The notes: a model not told the origin generated them from the sequence alone. Shown: positions 44,588 through 55,188, numbered from the stretch's first letter. The stretch is 64,000 nt of DNA from Catenulispora yoronensis (GCF_039531695.1 NZ_BAAAQN010000012.1:62001-126000), one strand, 5' to 3'. Translations and numbers: made by a program.

Positions 44588-45844
44588 ATGGTCATCACCC
44601 CTCAGTTCCTGGACACGGACCGGATCCGCGAGGACTTCCCGATCCTGCACCGCACCGTCCACGGCGACAAGAAGCTCGTCTACCTGGACAACGCGGCGAC
44701 CTCGCAGTCGCCGAAGCAGGTCATCGACGCCATCGTCGAGTACTACTCGATGCACAACGCCAACGTGCACCGCGGCATCCACGTCCTGGCCGAGGAGGCG
44801 ACCGCGCTGTACGAGGGCGGCCGTGACAAGGTGGCCGCGTTCATCAACGCCCCGCGCGAGGAGGTGGTGTTCACCAAGAACTCCTCCGAGGCGCTGAACC
44901 TGGTCGCCAACGTGCTGGGCTGGGCCGGCGAGCCCTACGGCATCCGCCCCGGCGACGAGATCGTGGTCACCGAGATGGAGCACCACTCCAACATCGTGCC
45001 GTGGCAGCTCACCGCCGAGCGGATCGGCGCCAAGCTGCGCTGGTTCGGGATCACCGACGAGGGCCGCCTGGACCTGTCGAACCTCGACGAGCTGATCAAC
45101 GAGCGCACCAAGGTGGTCTCGCTGGTCCACATCTCCAACATCCTGGGCACCGTCAACCCGGTCGAGACGATCGTGAAGCGGGCGCACGAGGTCGGCGCGC
45201 TGGTGGTGCTGGACGCCTCGCAGTCGGCGCCGCACCAGAGGCTGGACGTGCAGGCCCTGGGCGCCGACTTCGTGGCCTTCACCGGCCACAAGATGCTCGG
45301 CCCGACCGGCATCGGCGTGCTGTGGGGCCGCCGGGACCTGCTGGAGGAGCTGCCCCCGTTCCTCGGCGGCGGCGAGATGATCCAGACCGTCACCATGGAG
45401 AAGTCCACCTACGCCGGCCTGCCGCACAAGTACGAGGCCGGCACGCCGCCGATCGCCGAGGTCGTCGCCCTGGGCGCGGCCGTGGACTACCTCAACGGCA
45501 TCGGCATGGACAACGTGGCCGCGCACGAGCACGCGATCACCGAGTACGCGCTCAAGCGGCTGCAGGAGGTCGACGGGCTGCGGATCATCGGCCCGAACAC
45601 CACCGACGACCGCGGCGCGGCGATCTCGTTCACGCTGGGCGACATCCACCCGCACGACGTCGGCCAGGTGCTCGACGAGCACGGCATCGCGGTGCGGGTC
45701 GGCCACCACTGCGCGCGGCCGGTGTGCGTGCGGTTCGGAATTCCCGCGACCACGCGAGCGTCGTTCTACCTGTACTCCACGCCCGCCGAGGTCGACGCCC
45801 TGATCGAGGGCCTGGACGAGGTGAAGCGGTTCTTCGGAGTCTAG
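44588..45844 (+). CDS. sufS: Cysteine desulfurase SufS
   Basis: The 418-residue PLP enzyme removes sulfur from cysteine for cluster assembly. VYLDNAATSQSPKQVIDA, NVHRGIHVLAEEAT, the PLP Lys235 in FTGHKMLGPTGIGVLWG, and the persulfide Cys375 in RVGHHCARPVC place it in the SufS (group II) branch. The ATG at 44588 is 7 nt after the sufC stop. Confidence 0.98.
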   Translation: MVITPQFLDTDRIREDFPILHRTVHGDKKLVYLDNAATSQSPKQVIDAIVEYYSMHNANVHRGIHVLAEEATALYEGGRDKVAAFINAPREEVVFTKNSSEALNLVANVLGWAGEPYGIRPGDEIVVTEMEHHSNIVPWQLTAERIGAKLRWFGITDEGRLDLSNLDELINERTKVVSLVHISNILGTVNPVETIVKRAHEVGALVVLDASQSAPHQRLDVQALGADFVAFTGHKMLGPTGIGVLWGRRDLLEELPPFLGGGEMIQTVTMEKSTYAGLPHKYEAGTPPIAEVVALGAAVDYLNGIGMDNVAAHEHAITEYALKRLQEVDGLRIIGPNTTDDRGAAISFTLGDIHPHDVGQVLDEHGIAVRVGHHCARPVCVRFGIPATTRASFYLYSTPAEVDALIEGLDEVKRFFGV

Positions 45845-45889
45845 AGAGCCCGACCGGGACCGCCGCGAAGGCTGGGAGGTAAGCAGAGG

Positions 45890-46372
45890 ATGCAGCTGGA
45901 ATCGATGTACCAGGAGATCATCCTGGACCACTACCGCAACCCGCACCACAAGGGCCTGCGGGAGCCGTTCGCCTCGCAGGTGCACCACGTCAACCCGACG
46001 TGCGGCGACGAGGTGACCATGCGCGTCGACCTGGACGGCGACGTGATCAGCGACATCTCCTACGAGTCCCAGGGCTGCTCGATCAGCCAGGCCTCGGCCT
46101 CGGTGCTGGCCGACCTGCTGATCGGCAAGAGCGTGCAGCAGGCGCGTGAGGTCCAGGAGACCTTCCTGCAACTGATGCAGTCCCGGGGCGAGGGCCAGGA
46201 GTTCGCCGAGGAGCACGAGGAGGTGCTGGAGGACGCGGTGGCGTTCGCCGGCGTCTCCAAGTACCCGGCCCGGGTGAAGTGCGCGCTGCTGTCGTGGATG
46301 GCGTGGAAGGACGCGACCGCCCAGGCGCTCGCGGCGGAGGACAAGAGCGACAAGAACAGGGTGAAGGCATGA
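45890..46372 (+). CDS. sufU: SufU, zinc-dependent sulfurtransferase partner of SufS
   Basis: The 160-residue IscU-fold protein has Cys38 and Asp40 (NPTCGDE), Cys63 (GCSISQAS) and Cys131 (RVKCALLSW), the SufU zinc/sulfur site. An ~18-residue insertion after the second Cys distinguishes SufU from IscU. It accepts sulfur from SufS. ATGA overlap with the next gene. Confidence 0.97.
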   Translation: MQLESMYQEIILDHYRNPHHKGLREPFASQVHHVNPTCGDEVTMRVDLDGDVISDISYESQGCSISQASASVLADLLIGKSVQQAREVQETFLQLMQSRGEGQEFAEEHEEVLEDAVAFAGVSKYPARVKCALLSWMAWKDATAQALAAEDKSDKNRVKA

Positions 46373-46692
46373 GCACGACAGAGATCGCGCCCGTGGACGA
46401 CGTCACCGAGGCGCTGCGCGACGTGGTGGACCCGGAGCTGGGCATCAACGTCGTGGACCTCGGCCTGGTCTACGGGCTGACGGTGGACGACGCGAACATC
46501 GCGACCGTCGACATGACGCTGACCTCGGCGGCGTGTCCGCTGCAGGACGTCATCGAGGACCAGATGCGGATGGCGCTGGACGGCCTGGTCGCCGATTTCC
46601 GGGTGAACTGGGTGTGGATGCCGCCGTGGGGTCCGGACAAGATCACCGACGACGGGCGCGAGCAGCTGCGCGCGCTCGGGTTCAACGTGTGA
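46369..46692 (+). CDS. sufT: SufT-like DUF59 (MIP18) Fe-S maturation protein
   Basis: The 107-residue DUF59 protein has VVDPELGINVVDLGLVYGLTVD, MTLTSAACPLQDVIEDQ with the conserved Cys, and WMPPWGPDKIT. Related proteins help deliver clusters to targets. Its ATG overlaps the sufU stop, and a strong terminator follows, so it closes the operon. Confidence 0.94.
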   Translation: MSTTEIAPVDDVTEALRDVVDPELGINVVDLGLVYGLTVDDANIATVDMTLTSAACPLQDVIEDQMRMALDGLVADFRVNWVWMPPWGPDKITDDGREQLRALGFNV

Positions 46693-46769
46693 GCATTCAC
46701 CCTGTGAGGGTTCTGCGTTCCACTGACTGAGACTCCTGATTCTCCGGCGACCCGCCGGAGGGCCGTCGG

Positions 46770-46800
46770 CCGCCCGATCCGTTGCGGATCGGGCGGTTTT
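46770..46800 (+). terminator. Intrinsic terminator of the suf operon
   Basis: CCGCCCGATCCG and CGGATCGGGCGG form a 12-bp stem with a TTG loop, followed by TTTT. This is the only clear stem-plus-U-tract terminator in the window. Confidence 0.93.
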
Positions 46801-46849
46801 GTCGGTGGCGGAGGGCCTGGCGAAAACGGTTCAGCTGTCGCACTCGCCG

Positions 46850-46863
46850 AATGCATGTGCATT
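46850..46863. promoter_or_regulatory. Palindrome upstream of the Nudix gene
   Basis: AATGCA-TG-TGCATT is a perfect 6-bp inverted repeat with a 2-nt centre. It sits about 95 bp before the Nudix start in the 263-bp gap after sufT and may be an operator. Confidence 0.35.
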
Positions 46864-46955
46864 TGAGTCTTGCGTAGAGCCCGGTACGTGTGGGTAGGTT
46901 GGTACCTGTTGACGTAACGAGATGGTCAAGTGCCGCGTGTTCAAAGGGGGAGCTT

Positions 46956-47483
46956 GTGTCCGCAACCCGACAGGCGTCGGACAAGGCCCGGGCCTCGTGC
47001 CTGCTGGCCGTCCATCTCATATTGCAGCGGCCCGACGACGGCCGGGTTCTGTTGGGCCTGCGCAAGGGCAGCGTGTGGGGCGCCGGGCGCTGGCACGTCC
47101 CCACCGGGCACGTGGAGTCCGGCGAGGACGCCATGCAGGCGCTCGTGCGCGAGGCGCGCGAGGAACTGGGTGTGCGGATCGACCCCGGTGATCTGGAACA
47201 CGCGGTGACGGTCCACCACCGGGAGGCCGGCGGCGAGCCGCAGATGCAGCTGTTCTTCACCGCGAGCCGCTGGTCCGGCGGGCCGGTGAACGCCGAGCCG
47301 GGCAAATGCGAGCAGTTGGGCTGGTTCAAGGTCGACGAGCTGCCCTCGGCGACGGTCGGGTACACCCGCACCGCGCTGAGCTCCTGGCGGGCCGGACGGT
47401 CCTTCGCGGTGTGCTGGCGGGACAGCAAGCGGGTGGACCGGGGCCTGGGGAGCCGGCTGATCGCGGGGCTGCAGGCGATCTGA
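46956..47483 (+). CDS. Nudix hydrolase
   Basis: The 175-residue protein has a complete Nudix box, GHVESGEDAMQALVREAREELGV, matching Gx5Ex7REUxEExGU, after LLGLRKGSVWGAGRWHVP. It hydrolyses a nucleoside diphosphate derivative; the substrate is unknown. AAAGGGGGAGC before the GTG at 46956 decides the start, and the frame upstream is unsupported. Confidence 0.93.
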   Translation: MSATRQASDKARASCLLAVHLILQRPDDGRVLLGLRKGSVWGAGRWHVPTGHVESGEDAMQALVREAREELGVRIDPGDLEHAVTVHHREAGGEPQMQLFFTASRWSGGPVNAEPGKCEQLGWFKVDELPSATVGYTRTALSSWRAGRSFAVCWRDSKRVDRGLGSRLIAGLQAI

Positions 47484-47542
47484 GACCGCCGCGTCCGGGG
47501 CCGGGCGCGGTACGGGTGGCCGGGAGCACGTCCGGCGCCCCG

Positions 47543-47548
47543 TAAAAT
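47543..47548 (+). promoter_or_regulatory. -10 box of the ABC-F gene, predicted leaderless GTG
   Basis: TAAAAT lies 8 nt before the GTG at 47557 and there is no ribosome site. Confidence 0.55.
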
Positions 47549-47556
47549 GGTGCGTC

Positions 47557-49155
<1,599 letters not shown>

Positions 49156-49166
49156 TCGGGCCCGGG

Positions 49167-49202
49167 CGGCGCGGCGCCGGGCCCCGGGCCGGCGCCGCGC
49201 CG
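49167..49202 (+). terminator. Hairpin terminator after the ABC-F gene
   Basis: CGGCGCGGCGCCGG and CCGGCGCCGCGCCG form a perfect 14-bp stem with an 8-nt loop, 11 nt after the stop. Confidence 0.82.
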
Positions 49203-49607
49203 ACAGCAAGAACCTCGACCACGGGCGCGGGACGACGCCCGATGGCCTGCGATCCTTCCGGAATCATGCACGTTCTCTGATACGAAATCCGTGGCCGCCC
49301 CGCTGCCGGGCGCCCCGGCGCGGCCGCCGTTTGCCGCCCAGAGCTGCGGCGGACGGCCCGGCCCGGCCCGTGTCCGCCCGCGTGGCGCGACGGTGGCCGG
49401 CGCCGCGGGAACCCGGGATGTTTCATCGTGGGCTGATTCGATGCGGGAGCTGGATCATGCGATAGCCGGACAAATCGGAGTGATTCGCTCGTCGGATCGG
49501 GCGACGTGACATTGATGTTATGGGCAACATCGCCGAATCGGTGGCCAAGAGCGCTGCGAGGGGTGATCATGTGTAGCTAGAGCGCACATCCACTCCAGGA
49601 GGCACGT
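49203..49607. other. 405-bp gene-free leader region of the small HTH gene
   Basis: Short open frames here lack ribosome sites and family similarity. GATGTT and AACATC (49514-49531) form an inverted repeat with a 6-nt spacer about 80 bp before the HTH gene. No -10/-35 pair is convincing. The length is notable for this compact region. Confidence 0.5.
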
Positions 49608-49826
49608 GTGGCCGAGACTCTCAAGAAGGGCAGCCGGGTGACCGGCGACGCGCGGTCGCAGCTAGCGATCGACCTCAAGGCGAAGTACGAGGCGGGTGAG
49701 TCCATCCGCGCCCTCGCGCAGTCGACGGGTCGTTCGTACGGGTTCGTGCATCGGATGCTCAGTGAATCCGGTGTGACGCTGCGGGGCCGGGGCGGCGCGA
49801 CGCGTGGCAAGGCGAAGACCGCCTGA
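49608..49826 (+). CDS. Small helix-turn-helix protein, conserved in actinomycetes
   Basis: The 72-residue basic protein has ALAQSTGRSYGFVHRMLSESGVTLRGRGG as a Tn3-resolvase/Hin-like HTH (about residues 35-63, by region), preceded by a helix and followed by a short basic tail. AGGAGG is ideally placed before the GTG at 49608. Near-identical small proteins occur across streptomycetes, so it is likely a nucleoid or regulatory DNA-binding protein, but I know of no assigned function. Confidence 0.92.
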   Translation: MAETLKKGSRVTGDARSQLAIDLKAKYEAGESIRALAQSTGRSYGFVHRMLSESGVTLRGRGGATRGKAKTA

Positions 49827-49889
49827 CCGACGTGACGTGAGCCGGTCGGCTGGGCTCGTCAGAGCTTTCGGGCAGCCAATCGGTGTGCG

Positions 49890-49922
49890 AGGGGCGGGGT
49901 GCGTGATGGGCACCCCGCCCCT
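49890..49922 (+). terminator. Hairpin terminator after the small HTH gene
   Basis: AGGGGCGGGGTGC and GCACCCCGCCCCT form a perfect 13-bp stem with a 7-nt loop. Confidence 0.85.
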
Positions 49923-50053
49923 TGCCGTGTCGGCGCTCCAGGTCCTGCCGACCCCTCCATTGTGGGGCCTCCCGGTGGCGGAACAAGTTACCGGCCGGTA
50001 GTCTCGCTTTCCGACACGTCAGGATGCCGCTGCCGGGACCGTGGGAGACCGTG

Positions 50054-50830
50054 ATGAGCTGGGAGAATACGACACAGCAGGCCGCGTCGGCCGGGATCGA
50101 CGCGGTGCTGGAGGGGGAGTCCGCGACGGTCACGCTGAACCGGCCGGAGAAGCGGAACTCGCAGACCCCGGAGTTCTGGGCCGCGCTCGCCGCGGTGGGT
50201 GCGGCGCTGCCGGGGACGGTGCGGGTGGTGGTGCTCCGCGCGCAGGGCAAGTCGTTCTCGGCCGGGTTGGACCGGTCGATGTTCGAGGCCTTCGGGACGT
50301 TCGCCGCCGCTTCGGATTCCGAGGTCGACGCGACCATCGAGGAGTATCAGCGGGCGTTCACGTGGTGGCGTCGCAATGACCTGATCACGGTGGCGGCGGT
50401 GCAGGGCCACGCCATCGGCGCGGGTTTCCAGCTGGCTCTGGCCTGCGACCTCCGGATCGTGGCCGACGACGTGCTGTTCTGCATGAAGGAGCCGGCCCTG
50501 GGGCTGGTGCCGGACCTGGCCGGGACGCAGCCGCTGGTGGACGCCGTGGGCTACCCGCGGGCGCTGGAGATCGTGGCCACGGCGCGGTATGTGGACGCCG
50601 AGGAGGCGCTGCGGATCGGCCTGGCCAACCATGTCGTGCCGCGCGAGGAGCTGCACGCCGCGGCCGCCAAGCTGGCCGCGGACCTGCTGGCCGCCCCGCG
50701 CGGGGCGGTCACGGAGTCGAAGGCTCTGTTGCGGGGTGCGTCGGGGCGGTCGTACGACGAGCAGCGGGCTGCGGAGCGGGCGGCTCAGACTCGGCGGTTC
50801 CGGGACCTGGCCGGGACGGGAGAGTCCTGA
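50054..50830 (+). CDS. Enoyl-CoA hydratase/isomerase family protein
   Basis: A 258-residue crotonase-fold protein. ATVTLNRPEKRNSQTPEFW, GKSFSAGLDRSMFE (oxyanion loop), AVQGHAIGAGFQLALACDLRI (second oxyanion Gly) and FCMKEPALGLVPDLAGTQPL are conserved. The Glu/Asp positions are not decisive for hydratase versus isomerase, so the reaction stays open. GGGAG is 6 nt before the ATG at 50054. The last 122 bp lie antisense to the end of the next gene. Confidence 0.92.
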   Translation: MSWENTTQQAASAGIDAVLEGESATVTLNRPEKRNSQTPEFWAALAAVGAALPGTVRVVVLRAQGKSFSAGLDRSMFEAFGTFAAASDSEVDATIEEYQRAFTWWRRNDLITVAAVQGHAIGAGFQLALACDLRIVADDVLFCMKEPALGLVPDLAGTQPLVDAVGYPRALEIVATARYVDAEEALRIGLANHVVPREELHAAAAKLAADLLAAPRGAVTESKALLRGASGRSYDEQRAAERAAQTRRFRDLAGTGES

Positions 50831-51983
50831 GACTCCAGTCGCGGGACTGCCAGAAGTCCGCGATCAGCAGCAGCGCCATCGGGTACATCGGCACGAAGTA
50901 GCGCAGCGAGGTGCGCCCGGTGGCGTCCAGGATGCTCAGGAACGCGCAGGCCAGCGCCGAGCCGACGACCATGGCCGCGTAGACGCCGCGCAGGCGCCAC
51001 AGGATCGCGACCGCGGTCAGCAGCCAGAGCACCTGAAGGCCGTGGTCGCCGGCGAAGGCGCCCCGGAATTCGCGCGCGAACATGTCCACCACCAGGCCCG
51101 GGATCTTGCCGAGCGTCTGCCCCAGGTGCGCCTTGACGTAGGCGACGTTGCCGAGGTGGTTGACCTCGGAGTAGTGCCGCAGCTCGTTGAACGGGAACAG
51201 CGTGCTCACCAGGCCGACGGCGGCGACCCCGACGCCCCCGGCGACCAGGGCCGGTGCCGCCCATTCGTTGGCGCGGCCCCAGGTCCTGGTGCGGATCGCG
51301 GTCCACAGCCAGGCGAAGACGATCGCGGCGGCCGGGACCGGGACGGTCTGCCGGGTGAAGGCCAGGACCACGAGCAGCACGCCGATGCAGATCAGGTCGT
51401 TGCGCGTGGTGGTCCGGCCCAGCGGCAGTCTGGTCAGGATCAGCACGATGAGCAGGGCCGCGAGGGACTCGGTGTAGAGCCCGGTCTGGAAGAACCAGAA
51501 GCTGTAGGCGATCTGGTAGAGGAGCAGCAGGGCCAGGGCGAGCTGCACCCCGAACAGGCGGGTCAGAAGGCGCATCGCGACGTAGAGGAACCCCAGCGCG
51601 CACAGCAGCGACACGATCCAGATGCCCTTGGCGCCGAAGACCCAGATGAAGGGCACGGCCAGGAACGAGTAGAAGAAGCGGGGGGCTTCCAGGTTGTGCG
51701 CGCCCGCGCCCGGCTGGCCGGCGACGCCGGTGAGGGTGCCGCGGATGCGGTCGACCGTGTCTTCCTGGTGGAAGAAGACGCCGGTCTGGCGCAGCGCCTC
51801 GTCGGTGGAGTGACCGGCGAACTTCAGGGCGGCCGCCACGTAGTAGAGCGCGTCGCCGTCCCAGAGCTTCACGCGGCTGTGCCACCACCAGTACTCGGTC
51901 ACGAAGACCAGGAGCAGGATGAGCCACGCGATGGGGGGAACCTCACCGCGGGCCCGGCGGCCCAGGCGTAGGAGCGTGTCCAT
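50709..51983 (-). CDS. Polytopic membrane protein, GT-C glycosyltransferase-like
   Basis: The 424-residue protein has about nine hydrophobic segments. An early outer loop with the acidic KLWDGDALYYVAAALKF (DxD-like) and a later cluster of membrane helices resemble GT-C polyprenyl-phosphate sugar transferases (PMT/ArnT-like). A ~35-residue Pro/Thr/Ala tail ends the protein. The tail and last helix are encoded antisense to the enoyl-CoA hydratase 3' end. No ribosome site or -10 box is clear near the ATG at 51983. Donor and target are unknown. Confidence 0.75.
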   Translation of the reverse strand: MDTLLRLGRRARGEVPPIAWLILLLVFVTEYWWWHSRVKLWDGDALYYVAAALKFAGHSTDEALRQTGVFFHQEDTVDRIRGTLTGVAGQPGAGAHNLEAPRFFYSFLAVPFIWVFGAKGIWIVSLLCALGFLYVAMRLLTRLFGVQLALALLLLYQIAYSFWFFQTGLYTESLAALLIVLILTRLPLGRTTTRNDLICIGVLLVVLAFTRQTVPVPAAAIVFAWLWTAIRTRTWGRANEWAAPALVAGGVGVAAVGLVSTLFPFNELRHYSEVNHLGNVAYVKAHLGQTLGKIPGLVVDMFAREFRGAFAGDHGLQVLWLLTAVAILWRLRGVYAAMVVGSALACAFLSILDATGRTSLRYFVPMYPMALLLIADFWQSRDWSLRTLPSRPGPGTAESEPPAPQPAARRTTAPTHPATEPSTP

Positions 51984-52021
51984 GGGTGAAGGGCCTGTCT
52001 GTCGGTCGCTGGACTGATCGG

Positions 52022-52050
52022 GACCGCGCCATTTTTGTGGAAGCGCGGTC
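52022..52050 (-). terminator. Possible terminator after the SGNH hydrolase gene
   Basis: GACCGCGC and GCGCGGTC form an 8-bp stem with a 13-nt loop, about 80 nt past the SGNH stop and before the membrane-protein gene. Confidence 0.45.
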
Positions 52051-52130
52051 GGATGACAACTCCGACCGGTATGGGCGGGTTGCGGGCGCCTCCGGGCCTC
52101 GGGGTGTTGGGGCGTCAGCGCCTCAGCGCA

Positions 52131-52982
52131 TCAGGGCTTTGGCGTCATGGGCTCGGTCGAGACCCCCGCGGTCGCCGGTGTGACCGGTGTCACCGGTGTC
52201 ACCGGTGCCGGCCGCGGCCGCTTGGCCGCACGCCCGTCGCCCGACGACTTGCCGCGCAGCCGACGGCCGATCCACGGCAGCAGGTAGATCCGGACCCAGC
52301 GCAGGTCCTGGCGGCGGGCCCGGAGCCAGGGGGCGGGCCGGGCCGAGGGCAGCTCGGCACGCCAGTCGAAGTCCGGTTCGGCGCCCAGCGCCTGGAGCAC
52401 CGCCTCGGCGACCCGCCGGTGTCCCTCGGGCGACAGATGGAGACGGTCCTCCGCCCACAGGCGGGGGTCGTCGAAGACCTGCGCGGTGAACAGGTCCACG
52501 ACCACGACGCCGTGCGACTCGGCGAACTCGTCGACCAGCCGCATCAGGTGCCTGGTGTTGGGCATCAGGCGCTGCGAGCCGCGCATCCGGCGGCGCGGGT
52601 CGGTCGGACGGAACATGACGATCGTGGCCTTGTCCGTGGCCAGCTGCTCCAGGCAGGAGCGCAGCTTGGCCTCGACCAGCTCGATGTCGCAGCGCGGACG
52701 CAGCACGTCGTTGAGGCCGCCGGCCAGCGTGACCAGGTCGGCGTCCAGGGCGGCGGCGGCCGGCACCTGGTCGTGCTCGATCTGGCCGATAAGCTTGCCG
52801 CGGACCGCGAGGTTCGCGTAGCGCAGGGCCGGGTCGTCCCGGGTGAGGCGCTCGGCCACCCGGTCCGCCCAGCCGCGGAAGCTGCCGTCCGGCAGCACGT
52901 CGTCGCACATGCCCTCGGTGAAGGAGTCCCCGACCGAGACCATGAGCTTGCCCTGGCGGGCATTCAGCGTCGTGAAGTCCAT
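52131..52982 (-). CDS. SGNH/GDSL hydrolase
   Basis: A 283-residue lipase/esterase-fold protein. VSVGDSFTEG (nucleophile Ser), the Gly of AVRGK, the Asn of LAGGLNDVL, and the Asp/His pair of DRLHLSPEGH make the full SGNH set. There is no signal peptide, so it acts in the cytoplasm. A basic C-terminal tail follows, with three copies of a PVT unit encoded by a 9-bp tandem repeat at 52178-52210. TAAAAT lies 9 nt before the ATG at 52982, close to the leaderless pattern. The substrate is unknown. Confidence 0.92.
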   Translation of the reverse strand: MDFTTLNARQGKLMVSVGDSFTEGMCDDVLPDGSFRGWADRVAERLTRDDPALRYANLAVRGKLIGQIEHDQVPAAAALDADLVTLAGGLNDVLRPRCDIELVEAKLRSCLEQLATDKATIVMFRPTDPRRRMRGSQRLMPNTRHLMRLVDEFAESHGVVVVDLFTAQVFDDPRLWAEDRLHLSPEGHRRVAEAVLQALGAEPDFDWRAELPSARPAPWLRARRQDLRWVRIYLLPWIGRRLRGKSSGDGRAAKRPRPAPVTPVTPVTPATAGVSTEPMTPKP

Positions 52983-53098
52983 GGTGATCAGATTTTAGCG
53001 GCGGTAGTTTCCAGGTTCATGGCGGGAATGGCGGACCGGTGCTTTCGCATTGACCATGTGGCTGCGCGGGTGCGCCGCTGTGAGAGGGAGTGACGCTG

Positions 53099-54988
53099 GT
53101 GTCGATGGGTGGCCCCCAGATGGGGATGATGATGCGGGGTGCCCGAGGCCGGGACGACAAGGAGATCCTGAACCACAAGCTCGCTCCCGGGACCATCAAG
53201 CGGATCATGGGGATCGCGCGGCCGTACCGGCTGCTGATCGGGCTGTTCCTGGCCGTCGTGGTCGGGGACGCGGTGCTGGTCGTGCTGCCGCCGTTGCTGT
53301 CGCAGCAGCTGGTCGACGACGGGGTGCTCAAGGGCGACAAGGGCCTGGTCACGCGGCTGGCGCTGATCATCGCGGCGGTGGCCGTGGCCGATGCCGGGGC
53401 GTCGCTGGTGCAGCGGTTCCTGTCCTCGCGGATCGGTGAAGGGCTCATCTACGACCTGCGTACGCGGGTCTTCGCGCATGTGCAGCGGATGCCCATCGCG
53501 TTCTTCACGCGGACCCAGACCGGCGCGCTGATCTCCCGGCTGAACAGCGACGTGATCGGCGCGCAGCAGGCGTTCACCTCGGTGCTGTCCAACGTGGTCT
53601 CGAACGTGATCAGCCTGGTGCTGGTCGCCGGGACCATGTTCTACCTGTCCTGGCAGATCACGCTGCTCTCGCTGCTGCTCCTGCCGGTGTTCCTGGTGCC
53701 GGCGCGGCGCGTCGGCAAGCGGATGCAGGGCCAGGTCCGCAAGCAGATGACGCTGAACGCCGACATGTCGGCGATGATGACCGAGCGCTTCAACGTCTCC
53801 GGCGCGCTGCTGACCAAGCTGTTCGGCCGTCCCGAGGAGGAGGACGCGGAGTTCGCCGAGAAGGCGGCCGGGGTCCGGGACGCAGGCGTCACGATCGCGC
53901 TGACCGGCGCCGCGTTCATGACCGTGCTGTCGCTCGTCGCCTCGCTGGCCACCGCGCTGACCTACCTGATCGGCGGCCACCTGGCGATCAGCAAGTCGAT
54001 CACGCTGGGCACCCTGATGGCGCTGGCGGCGCTGCTGGGCCGGCTGTACGGGCCGCTGACGGCGCTGACGAACGTGCGGATCACCGTGATGTCGGCGCTG
54101 GTGTCCTTCGATCGAGTGTTCGAGGTGCTGGACCTGGAGCCGATGATCAAGGAGAAGCCGGACGCCGGGCGGGTGCCCGAGGGGCAGGTCGCCGTCGAGT
54201 TCGAGGACGTGGCCTTCCGGTACCCGGCCGCGGACGAGGTCTCGCTGGCGTCGCTGGAGTCGGTGGCGCGGCTGGACCAGGCGCCGTCGGCGCAGGTGCT
54301 GCGCGGCGTGACCTTCCGGGCCGCGCCGGGGGAGATGGTGGCCCTGGTCGGGCCGTCCGGAGCCGGCAAGACGACGATCACGTCGCTGGCGAACCGCCTG
54401 TACGACCCGACCGAGGGCGCGGTGCGCATCGGCGGCGTCGACATCCGCGACGTGACGCTGGAATCGCTGCACGCCACGGTCGGGACCGTGACGCAGGACG
54501 CGCACATGTTCCACACCACGATCCGCGGCAACCTGCTCTACGCGCGGCCGACCGCGACCGAGGAGGAGCTGGTCGACGCGCTGCGGGACGCGCAGATCCT
54601 GGACCTGGTCAGGACGCTCCCGGACGGCCTGGACACCGTGGTCGGCGACCGCGGCTACCGGCTGTCCGGCGGGGAGAAGCAGCGCCTGGCCATCGCCCGG
54701 CTGCTGCTCAAGGCGCCGAGCGTGGTCGTGCTCGACGAGGCCACGGCGCACCTGGACTCGGAGTCCGAGGCCGCGGTGCAGCGCGCGCTGGCGCGGGCGC
54801 TCCAGGGCCGGACGTCGCTGGTGATCGCGCACCGGCTGTCGACGGTGCGGGACGCGGACCAGATCCTCGTGGTCGAGGACGGCCGGATCGTCGAGCAGGG
54901 GCGGCACGAGGAGCTGCTGGCCGCGGGCGGGCTCTATGCCGAGCTCTACCGGGTGCAGTTCCAGGGGCAGGAGGGCATTCCGGCCTAG
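53099..54988 (+). CDS. ABC exporter half-transporter (fused TM and ATPase domains)
   Basis: The 629-residue protein has a type IV exporter TM domain (six segments, about residues 40-320) and a C-terminal ATPase with Walker A GPSGAGKTT, signature LSGGEKQRLAIA, Walker B VVVLDEATAHLD and H-loop AHRLST. It would form a homodimer or pair with a partner not encoded here. An ~15-residue Ser/Leu/Glu stretch (DEVSLASLESVARLD) is inserted just before the ATPase core. GAGGGAG supports the GTG at 53099 rather than that at 53090. The substrate is unknown. Confidence 0.94.
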   Translation: MSMGGPQMGMMMRGARGRDDKEILNHKLAPGTIKRIMGIARPYRLLIGLFLAVVVGDAVLVVLPPLLSQQLVDDGVLKGDKGLVTRLALIIAAVAVADAGASLVQRFLSSRIGEGLIYDLRTRVFAHVQRMPIAFFTRTQTGALISRLNSDVIGAQQAFTSVLSNVVSNVISLVLVAGTMFYLSWQITLLSLLLLPVFLVPARRVGKRMQGQVRKQMTLNADMSAMMTERFNVSGALLTKLFGRPEEEDAEFAEKAAGVRDAGVTIALTGAAFMTVLSLVASLATALTYLIGGHLAISKSITLGTLMALAALLGRLYGPLTALTNVRITVMSALVSFDRVFEVLDLEPMIKEKPDAGRVPEGQVAVEFEDVAFRYPAADEVSLASLESVARLDQAPSAQVLRGVTFRAAPGEMVALVGPSGAGKTTITSLANRLYDPTEGAVRIGGVDIRDVTLESLHATVGTVTQDAHMFHTTIRGNLLYARPTATEEELVDALRDAQILDLVRTLPDGLDTVVGDRGYRLSGGEKQRLAIARLLLKAPSVVVLDEATAHLDSESEAAVQRALARALQGRTSLVIAHRLSTVRDADQILVVEDGRIVEQGRHEELLAAGGLYAELYRVQFQGQEGIPA

Positions 54989-55010
54989 CGGATCGGATCG
55001 GTCCGCATTC

Positions 55011-55068
55011 CGACTGCCGCTTCGCGGGCGCGACCTGGATCAGGGTCGCGCCCGCGAGGCGGCAGTCG
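55011..55068 (+). terminator. Long two-part hairpin terminator after the ABC exporter
   Basis: CGACTGCCGC/GCGGCAGTCG (10 bp) encloses CGCGGGCGCGACC/GGTCGCGCCCGCG (13 bp), separated only by a TT/AG internal mismatch, with an 8-nt loop. At 23 paired bases it is the longest stem in the window. Confidence 0.88.
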
Positions 55069-55188
55069 TCGTTCGCAGACTTCTGCGAGCTCCCCGCGGA
55101 TCGGACCGCACCCGAACCCGCCGCCACCGCATCTCTACCGGTGACTGCAGTCGGAAGAACAGCCCTTCACACCGCCGGGGGACCCAGG

